64,000 nucleotides of DNA from Polytrichum commune (lineage: Eukaryota > Streptophyta > Polytrichopsida > Polytrichales > Polytrichaceae). Under the pieces are notes generated by a model that was not told the origin of the DNA, ran no database searches, and was given only the letters and a program-made list of their open reading frames with translations. Positions within the stretch are counted from its first letter, which is position 1. Every line of letters starts with the position of its first letter. The DNA is taken from NCBI GenBank assembly GCA_950295325.1, contig OX485805.1, forward strand, positions 42,308,758 to 42,372,757, given 5' to 3'. Shown in pieces: positions 55,487 to 64,000 of this stretch. Made by a program: the position numbers and the translations under genes.

Positions 55487-58400
55487 ATGGCGGGAGCACG
55501 AGATCAACCTCGGCCGGGGAAGAGGGCGGCGAACGCCATCGACCCCAGGTTCAACAGGGGAAACAAATTGCGGCCCAAGTATGAGAGCCCCGTGGACCAG
55601 CAGGAGAATCTGAACCAGGAGCCTCTCAGAACAGCTCCCAAGTCGACCAGGCTTCGGCCACCGATGCAGAATTTGTCCTTTGATCCTCGTGTGCATCGTG
55701 GCAACCTCTCCCACAAATACAAGGTCCCTCTCTCTTTCCACATGCACCAACAATAATCAGCTCAGCCTCCTTCCACTTACTTCCATTTACTTCCTTCCTT
55801 TCACCGTGTGAGCCACATGTGTGCTGTATACCTTGCTCTTAAGCGCACACGGCTCTTTCGCGACGAAAGAGCATGAATATCTGTCGTCACGAAGGAGATA
55901 GTTTTTCGTTCCATTTCGGCTGGATATTTGCTCCTGTGTCGTCGTAGCTCATTGCTTTGAAAAGTCGAGACATGTGGTCACTGGAGCATGTTTAGATTTA
56001 TGTCAATTGGGGAAAGCTTCTATCCTTTCCTTTCTTTCTTTCTTTGTTTCCTTTCACCGTGTAGGCCACCATGTCTGCCACCTTGCTGTTGAGTGCACGC
56101 ACTGCTCTTTAGCATCAAACCCTGTCGCCACGAATGAGATAGTAAGTTCATTCCATTTCGGCGGAACATACACTTTTGTGTCGTAGCTCATGGGATTTCT
56201 TGTTTGAGACATCCGGTCACTGGAGCATGGTTAGGGTAATGTGAATAGGGAATACCTTCAAAATAAGCTGACGAATTAGCTGGACTTACTTCTGAGGCAG
56301 ATTCCTGAGGATGAACCTCCGCCAAAACCGAGGCGGCCGAACATCAAAGGGATGCGGTTTGGCGGCACGCCTGAGCCGGTTAAGGGTCGACAGCATATGG
56401 ATATCCAGGTCAGCAATCCGCATAATTCAGAGTAGGTATCATGTAGCAATTTCTAGGCCGCTTCCCAAGAAATGGTGATTATTGTTCCGCATCCATCCAT
56501 TCTTGGAACATATTAAAGCCTACTCTGTTCCTGAATAACTGCTTCCACACGGCCTTTCGTGTTCCTGTTTGCCATTTCGTTCTTTGTGAATGTGAGCCAC
56601 TCATCTGAGATATGTATCACAGAACTATACTCCTCATTCTCTCACTATAAGCAGTGTATTGTCTTCTACGAGTGTAGTTTTTTATGGTGCCCTAAACTTC
56701 GTAAGCGTAATCGTTGATGACAGACAGACTTGTATCTTGAAGACCAGAGTGCGAAGATAACCTATAATGACTTTGACACGCAAACAGATGAATTTCTTGA
56801 TCGGCCGGCTACACCCTTCTTCATACCTTGGAAGTCTGGCCCTGATGCTTTCACTCAGGTCACACTTCCTCTCTGCATCTCTGCATCTCTGCTCTTTGTT
56901 CAGGGTTTCTTATTAAGGTATACAGTGGCAGGCCACATAGCATTCTTAAGCATGTGTAAGGACGTTCTCTTTATTCTAGCTTCAAGTATAAATCAAGGTC
57001 CTCGATTACAAGCATGAATGCCAAGCCTTGTCAAGTGGCAAGCTCTCAGTGGTCGACGCCTCATTGTTACCTGTCTTCGGACAAGCCTTCTCCCATCCAC
57101 CAAGATTCAAGTTAAATGCCTTGCCAAAAAGGATCTATCCGAGTGTATACTCTCCAAGATCCTTACCTAGGATGTCCACTCACTGCATCACTTTTAGAAT
57201 GCTACGGTTGCAGGACATGAAATGGCAATTAGATTGCTTATTGCTAACTCCTTGTTCAGTATTTGTAGGAGGTCAATACTGTTGGGTCACACCAACGACA
57301 TCACGCTTGGACCATCACGACAATGCTATTTGAAACCATGTTTAGTGATTGACTTTCAGTGCTCTGATGAAGACAATTGACTCTTGCAGATCTTTGAGGG
57401 AGATCTATTTGATTTTGAAATGGAGGTGGAACCAATGCTGGAGGTTCTTGTAGGCCGTTGCCTCGAGCAAGGGCTAATGGAAGTCCAAGAAGAGAAGCAG
57501 CTGGAACACTTGCGGTGTCACCAGGTTTACACCTCTCGCAATCTTGTCATCCCTCACACGCTCTCCTGTCACAACGGAAAGTCAAATTTGCAAGAAATTT
57601 TGCAATTTGCATCTGCACTCTGAACAAGTAATTCTTAATCCCAAAAAGCAACCCGCATCAAGGCACTGCAGTAGCAGGATTCTCCATGCATCCTAATTCA
57701 AATTGAATATTTATGCAGGCCGGAGACGCCTGGTAATGTAGTTTTAGGGTTATGTATACAAGGTTGAATTTAAGACCTTTAGTGTCGTCAGCTTGAGTTA
57801 ATCAGTTGATCACATTACGAGGAAATGTACGATGACAGGACCAATTTGAGCAACTGAGGGTTGCGGAGCTCACAGCCACACAACGCATGGAGGCCAACGA
57901 GAGAAGAATGATGGAGGAGAAGAACAGGCGCATAGCCCAGGAGAAGGCTCGTCTTCGCGAAGAAGAGCTCTTACGTCTGAAGGTCAGCCTGCACCCACAA
58001 TAAATCAATTTCTCCTTCAAGGACTTCTACGGGAGCACAAAGTGGGATAACAAATTCCAGAAGTCACGCCACAGTGACAGTATTTTATCACGGAAGATCT
58101 GTTTCATTCCGACCCTCCCTCGTCAGTCCATACTTTAGTGTTTACTCTAACCTAAAGGCAAGCGACAGCCAGGGTATGTCCGACAACTCCAGTGACTTAA
58201 TTTCGACCACGACTGTTGCCAGTTTTTCTTGGAAATTTGAATGGGAAACTGCAGTGATTGAAGTCTAGATAGAGGTGGCAATTCTGGATAATGTGACAAC
58301 TTACTAATATGTGAAGTGGACGTCTGATTGCATTTGATTGTTTGCAGTGCGAGGCGCAAGGCATTGCGAGGCGGGTGCTCAAGCGCATCACTGATGGAGT

Positions 58401-59840
58401 TTATGACAAATTGACAAGGGAAGGATACTTTTACGATCCGGTGGAGCGTGAGGTTTGTTCCTATACACTCATCATCTCATCCTACTCCTAGTTGATATAC
58501 TGCGGTATACCCAGTTGAGAGCCAATTTGCACTATGGCCAAGCCGTGACCATGGAATTGTGGGGGCCCTTGTAATACATCCGAGGGCCATGCCATGGATA
58601 ACTGAAATTGAATTTTTTGTCGTCATGGGCCTTCAAGTGTAATTTAGTGTAAAGGCGTACCGGAACATGTAGGTGCTGTATAAAATCCTAGTGTCTTCAT
58701 CTATCCAGGGTTGAAACTTCACTCCGTTCATGTGGAATCAGTATCATGCGTCCTGCTGTCTTTCTCTAACAGATTTTTGTTGCTTGGCAATTTGCAGTTG
58801 GAGTTGGTATTTGTGCCGGTGCTGGTTAAGCAAATGCAGATCGAGGTTGGAAATATGGTCAAGTCTCGGCATGCAGTTGCTATCATGGTATGCGAAATTC
58901 TTTCATTCACCAAACTCTTTTATGTTACTAAAGATGTCGCCGCTCATCACAATAAATTTTCATAGACATACATATCGGAGGATGATCCACATGCAATGTG
59001 AACTCTAGACTTTTAACTCACTGCTACTTAAACAATAAAGAGCAACATATAACTCAATTCATTACACTAAGCTCATAATACAAAGAAGTCACATTGATTG
59101 AGTTCCTTGTAGACTTGATGTCTCTTTGCAGATTTAATGCAGGTAATTGGACACTATCTGTGATGGAGGAACCCTCTTGATCATCGTGATCTTAATTGTA
59201 ACAAAAAGGAAATAGAAAGCAAGATATGTCTGAAGTGTCTGTTAGTTGAAATTTAGAAAAAGGCAGATTCTTGTTTATGTTGGAAAATTAAGTGAATGCC
59301 ACCAAGTTATCTCTTTCTTCCAGACTTGTGCTTTCAGACACTCACATCTATTACTTTTGCAGGCTGATGAGGTGACTCCTCCACTGGATACTGCCGAAAG
59401 AGCAGCAGAGGGAATAAATCTCATCATGGGCAGACTGATGAATATCTTGGACTCATGGATTTCATTTGAGGACAATGTGATGGAGGAGTTAGATGCAAGC
59501 GAGCATGCGGCGCAGAATGTGATGAGGGGCATTGTAGGTGAGGTCGATTTGGTCGACCAAACTTCGGCTGCAATCACTGGTTCACTTGTTGACAATGTAA
59601 TGCCTCAATTCCCCAACATACACATTTCTAGTCACTTTTATACAAAGGCTTTACACTCCTATTTATCATATTTAGTGTCATGAGAGTGACATTTTGTTTC
59701 ATCGCGATATTGGTACATATGCTGATTTATTTTTATATCTGACGGATATGTGTTGATGGCAGACGGAGACGATGTCAATTGAGACAAGTACATCTGCACA
59801 GAACATAATGGATGCACTATTGGGTCGTATGCCTCAATGA
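55487..59840 (+). CDS. RSP3: Flagellar radial spoke protein 3
   Basis: The protein has 421 aa from nine exons: 55487-55723, 56301-56408, 56724-56858, 57390-57524, 57839-57982, 58348-58452, 58798-58887, 59363-59596, 59763-59840. Every exon is a multiple of three, so all eight introns are phase 0, with GT-AG borders. RSP3 is the structural core and docking subunit of the radial spoke of 9+2 axonemes and an A-kinase anchoring protein. Family blocks seen are GRQHMDIQTDLYLEDQ (from residue 107), TQTDEFLDRPATPFF (about 134-148), the predicted RII-binding amphipathic helix VEPMLEVLVGRCLEQG (173-188), a charged coiled coil (206-253), then RRVLKRITDGVYDKL and GYFYDP (about 259-281). It is shorter than the 516-aa Chlamydomonas protein, chiefly at the C-terminus. 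An in-frame ATG lies 39 bases upstream (55448); 55487 was chosen by plausibility. The gene appears intact. Confidence 0.93.
58515..58680. repeat. Repeat fragment in RSP3 intron 6
   Basis: The stretch shares GAGAGCCA, AAGCCGTGACCATGGAATTG and TTCAAGTGTA blocks with 51285-51440. It lies wholly within the intron 58453-58797. Confidence 0.5.
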
Positions 59841-60561
59841 TGCAGAAGATCTCACATTTCACATTTTTTATTTTTTTTGTATAAAAGTAATAGGTTGAAT
59901 ACTCCTTTTCCTATGGGGTTGATGTGACAGTATAAATCCATTTGTTGTTGTGTAGCTCACAATTCGCTTTCTTGCCTTGTGCGTAATTAAAAGTAGGCTC
60001 AACAGATTGAGCTGATCTATACACAGGATTGACCGATGAGTACACTGCAGTGTAATCTATGTCATCATACCACAGGATTCTTAGGCATTTTCAATTGCAA
60101 GTGGTTGTTATTGTAACGACTCAGAGATGAGTTGCTGTAATTCGCTTCTAAGCTCCTCCAGCATCAGGGCACCATTGCTGTGTCTTGATGCCATGTTGCC
60201 ACAGGCTGGGGGTGTGTGTCCAAATGTACCTATTTAACTATCTCCTCACCGTGATTTGTCAAAATTTAACTGTTAATGAACGAGCAGATTATTCTTGAGT
60301 AAATGACGCTTGCAGGCACTCTTTGTCCAGCAGTGTTACTCTCTGTACAAATAAGGTCGAGGCATAAATCTTCTCTTGGATTTATCTTTAAATGGATAAA
60401 AACCCAATCTTGGTCTGATATAGGTAAATGCATAGTTTTAATATTCAATAATGGTATCAAACAATCTACATGTGGGTTTCTAAATTGTCATACCAGTCAA
60501 ATATTGATATTTGGTGGGTATGCCAAGGTGATAGAATCTTTGCATATGTAAGTTAATATTT
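59841..60561. other. RSP3 3' flank, no other gene
   Basis: A T-rich stretch with TATAAAAGTAATAG at 59880 follows the stop codon and probably includes the 3' UTR. No further gene or element is visible up to the Mutator-like element. Confidence 0.5.
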
Positions 60562-62559
60562 GGCAGGGGATTCGTGGCACTCAAGTAAAGTCATTTGGTA
60601 ACAAGATCTGGATGAGTTTATCAAGAGGGTCAGATAGAGCTTAGTTTAGTTGAATGCCTTTGAGTTGGCGCATAAGATCTCTTGTCCCCTCTTAGCTATT
60701 ATTGAGTTCTTGCTATACTGTGAAATCGCAAATAGGTGGCATAGAACCATGATGTGGTTTGAGGATGCTCTAGCCTTATTATCTAACCTCGTGCAAGTTG
60801 TCATCAAGGCCATGATGTGACAATTGATTCCACAAATCTATTTTGATTAATAATGTAGGTGTTCACGTGTGTAACATGTGGCAAGTCACTATAATGTGTT
60901 GTTACAACCAACTTTTATTTTGATTAATCCATCACTTATATTGCACAAGTGAAAATTATAGTTTCTAATATGTCAAATGAGAATATATTTTATTATAATA
61001 ACATAAATCATTATAAATACATGTCTATCTTAATATATTAGTATGTTGATGTTGTGCAATTGTTTTTTGATGAGAAAAATATCAAAATAAAAGAAGCACA
61101 ATGATATAAAGAGGTAAAGACATGATTGTATTTTATTTCAACAAATGTATCATTCGATTTTTTTATTCATTTAAATTCATTGAAATAAGTTTCACTTGTC
61201 AATTTTTTATTTTTTATTTCAAAATATGCAACATGATTATATCATTAAACAGTTGTAAAAATCAACCATGATGGATCATATTATCATACATCTATGGATA
61301 GGACATATTCAAAAATTTCAAACTTTTTGACGATACCTTATCTATCTATCTATCTATCTATCTAGCTAGCTAGCTATCCATATATCAAGTAGATAAGAAT
61401 ATTTGTTCATGATATCTTCCATTAGGTGCATTTCAATGATAACTTCATGTTTCTCACGTAGATTAGAGTCTTTTGTGATTATCAGAAAAATTAAGTTCAT
61501 GAATAATGATGTTATTTTGTTTAAGATAAGGTATACTTAGGTAAATTTTCACCCAAAAAATCCATCTTTGCTACTCATGAAAGTAATAAAGATGGTACAT
61601 TGGTTGCATTCAGTTAAATGAAGTATCATGATAGTTTTCAAACATACAAAATAAAAACACACTATGATTGTAAGTTATAAGATGAAATAAAAGATTACCT
61701 CAAAATAAGAAGGTGAAAGGTATTAGCAAAGAGAGAGTTGAAGAAGATGAGGAAATGTTCTTCAGAATAAGAGAAGAATAGTGTTATTAAGAGGAAAGAC
61801 CATCAAGGCCATTTTCATGAAGAAAATATTACCAAATTAAGTGAAGCAATGGATCTCAAACCAAAAAATGAAGTAATTTTGAAGTAGAAAGAGAGACATG
61901 AAAAAGGCATTATGAATAGGAGTAGCAAAACCAATTTAGATAAAGAACAAATATAGTGCACGATATATAACAAGAGCAAGATGATCTCAAAGGAAAAAAA
62001 ATGACATTAAGAAATCAAAATGCAAAAAGCAAAATAAGGACAAAAACATGGAGCATATGAAGGTCTACAAATTGAGAAACAAAACACTTGAAAAAAACAA
62101 GATGCAAGTAACAAGAAGATCTTTGATGTGTAAATTAAAATGAAAAATAATGCACTATCAATGAAAAACGATAGCAAAAAACTAGAAGAACGTGAAGATC
62201 TTAGAATAAAGAAGAATGATGAAGAAGTGGAGCAAAGCTTGGGCATGTCAATCACAACGAGGAAGGGAAGGAAAACAAAATCTCATAAGTAGTTCATGGG
62301 GGATGTGAAGAAGCAAGGATGTGGAGGGTCCTACAAGGCCTCAAGTTGGCAAGTTTGCAACATCAACAACCTAGTGTGCCAGCTTAGATAATTTTAGATT
62401 TTTCCATTAGGCATAAATTACTATCCCACATTAGACAAGGAACCATCTTATTGCTTATAGCTTAAATTGTTTAAAACAAAATTAGCAATATCATTGACAA
62501 GATGAAAGCACATGAGCACTCTAGTGATGAAAATACTTGAGGTCCATGAATCCCCAACC
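60562..62559. mobile_element. Mutator-like element, 2.0 kb, non-autonomous
   Basis: The ends GGCAGGGGATTCGTGG and, inverted, GGTTGGGGATTCATGG pair, and a perfect 10-bp duplication GTTAATATTT flanks them (60552-60561 and 62560-62569). The interior is very AT-rich and has no transposase frame. Parts match 10507-11301 and 28690-28883, and the terminal sequence is shared with the 249-bp MITE at 47988. The target length of 9-10 bp and the GG-start ends favour Mutator. Confidence 0.82.
61338..61380. repeat. TATC / TAGC microsatellite
   Basis: About seven TATC units run into three CTAG units. It lies inside the Mutator-like element. Confidence 0.95.
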
Positions 62560-62819
62560 GTTAATATTTGGGTCAACACCATTCTAAATTGTATTGATAC
62601 TAGGGCAATTTTGCCTAAGCATGAAGATTCTTGCATGGTGTATAGACTTGAATTGTATCGGAAACAATAATAATGTCAAATACTCATATCCTACTAGTAT
62701 CCTCATTATAAATTTCGCAATGGTATCAAAATAAGATGATACCATATCAAAATCGGTCAAGGCCATCCTTCAACTTGTTGCCATATATTCTCAATGTCCT
62801 AGTTTAGTGTACATAACAA

Positions 62820-62971
62820 TATTCAGATCCATAACAATGTTTTATGGGACTGGCAATATTCATGTATTCTTGTATGGAATATTCTTGTATATTCTCATAC
62901 TCAATATGAATATGGGGAATATTCTATGGAATAATGTCAGTCCCAAAAAAACATTGTTATGGATTTGAATA
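62820..62971. mobile_element. Foldback MITE, 152 bp
   Basis: The left end TATTCAGATCCATAACAATG and the inverted right end TATTCAAATCCATAACAATG match over about 40 bp (continuing through GGGACTG). Its ends begin with TA, so a mariner-like origin is possible but unproved. Confidence 0.75.
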
Positions 62972-64000
62972 ATGTCATGTAGACTCCATAGCATTAGATG
63001 TCATCTTACTTGGATGAATATTTGAGAACTATAGCTGGAGAAGTCGGCAAGATGAATTTTCCACATACGAGCGTAACTCTCATTCATCCAACATAAAGTC
63101 CTTGAAATAGCATACTGACCTAGGCGTTACTTTTGGAACTTTATTTGACTCCATAAAAGTTGGCTTTAAAGACCCATGATACTGCCACAAACTTTTATGG
63201 GGTCAAGCTTTTATGTTGGATAGATGAGAGATGCACTTGTATGAGGTAATTCCCTCTTGTCAAGGTAGTTCATTCTTGTTGTGGCTAGAGCATGACTTCA
63301 TTACAAAAGATGGGTCTTAAACAATGGTTATTTTTCCGTCTAGCCCACTTCTTTAGAGGATACGAAACATGTGATTAGTATGAGATGGTTAGCAAATCCA
63401 ACCCGAGGTCATAGCCACTTTCCTCTAATTTTCAAAGCTCATGTGATTATCTCATTCATTATTGAATTGAAGATTCCCATGCTCATCAGTGGTCATATAA
63501 GTTCCCCCCCCCCTTCAAATTATGTCGATTCTTGAGTCTAGAATGGTTACCAAATTTTGAGCATGTAGTTTAATCTCTTTTAAACACATATCTTTTTGGT
63601 AATTATTCTTGGAACCACACCAAAACCACACACACCTCAAATATAGGTATCTAATTAAGATAAGTAATTGAACTATACATGTCTACCTTGATATGTCTCA
63701 TGCACAAGAAGTAACATCTTTTTCTTGCAGCAAGAGGTGTCCCTTAGAAGTAGCTATTTTCAAGTTACTAACACCAAGTAGTCTTCATCCTAGAAGGCTA
63801 TCCTACACATGCCAAAAAAATCTTGGATTAAATTACTTATTTTGTAAGGTGGAGGGTGCTAATCCCGTCCCCATTTCAAAACCCCACCTATGCATGCCTC
63901 CTAAACCTGTAACTGAAAGACACTTAAATTTGTCTAAATGTCTATGGCACAAAGCAGGGTTAGTTTTAGGCGAGCATTGGAATGTTGTTGAGGGTCTCCT
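62972..64000 (-). repeat. Inverted alpha-type repeat and non-coding DNA
   Basis: About 63340-63700 is the reverse complement of 2280-2640 (paired AGTGGGCTA, GGTTAGCAAATCCAA and GTGGTCATATAAG blocks), with a C run at 63506-63514. The rest (62972-63340 and 63700-64000) shows no gene or element. About 63050-63250 contains two inverted, gamma-like short blocks (CATCCAACATAAA and TTTATGTTGGATAGATGAG). Confidence 0.55.

Noticed and set aside
55220-55753. 177-codon minus-strand frame overlapping RSP3 exon 1
   Set aside because: It is antisense to a well-supported exon and has no motif; it is a shadow of the coding strand.
1-64000. CRISPR arrays, bacterial operons or viral genes
   Set aside because: There are no regularly spaced direct repeats with unique spacers, no prokaryotic gene layout, and no non-retrotransposon viral motif.

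Overview
This is a window of nuclear DNA from a land plant, AT-rich and loaded with transposable elements. Two multi-exon genes with clean GT-AG introns can be read through. One is a ZIFL-type major facilitator transporter (37395-45969, 18 exons, 572 aa). The other is the axonemal radial spoke protein RSP3 (55487-59840, 9 exons, 421 aa). RSP3 exists only to build motile 9+2 flagella, so the organism makes swimming sperm. The short introns (about 110-800 bp) and the heavy, decayed transposon load suggest a seed-free vascular plant such as a fern or lycophyte, though a bryophyte is possible; this taxonomic call is inference.

Region 1-10.5 kb is gene-free. It holds a Harbinger-like MITE with a TAA/TTA target, a dispersed repeat (alpha), a second MITE family with TTA target duplications, a foldback element, a long inverted repeat of about 990 bp, and two copies of a hAT-type MITE, one inserted in the other.

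Region 10.5-28.9 kb is a nest of elements. The outermost layer appears to be a Mutator-like element, split into 10507-11301 and 28481-28883. It is interrupted by a degenerate L1-type LINE (about 11580-28480). The LINE is itself interrupted by three elements: a foldback element of 944 bp (13435-14378), a TTA-flanked MITE (15823-17722) that carries a hAT element (16033-17376), and a Ty1/copia retrotransposon (18563-25985, minus strand) that carries a solo LTR (20923-22375). Most junctions are supported by target-site duplications or by reading frames that resume on the far side.

Region 28.9-37.4 kb holds a second solo LTR of the same family, a long foldback, two probable SINEs, a repeat (gamma) shared with 50.8-53.3 kb, and a second hAT copy. 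The ZIFL gene follows, with repeat fragments in several introns. Downstream, at 46.8-48.7 kb, is a broken transposon gene with a THDDID signature, interrupted by a small Mutator-type MITE. Repeat beta fills 49.5-53.3 kb, then comes RSP3 with a tandemly duplicated upstream segment, a 2.0-kb Mutator-like element, a small foldback, and repeat fragments to the end.

The two genes have unrelated roles (metal or ion transport and sperm motility) and nothing suggests they work together. I found no new cellular system. The unusual content is the transposon architecture.
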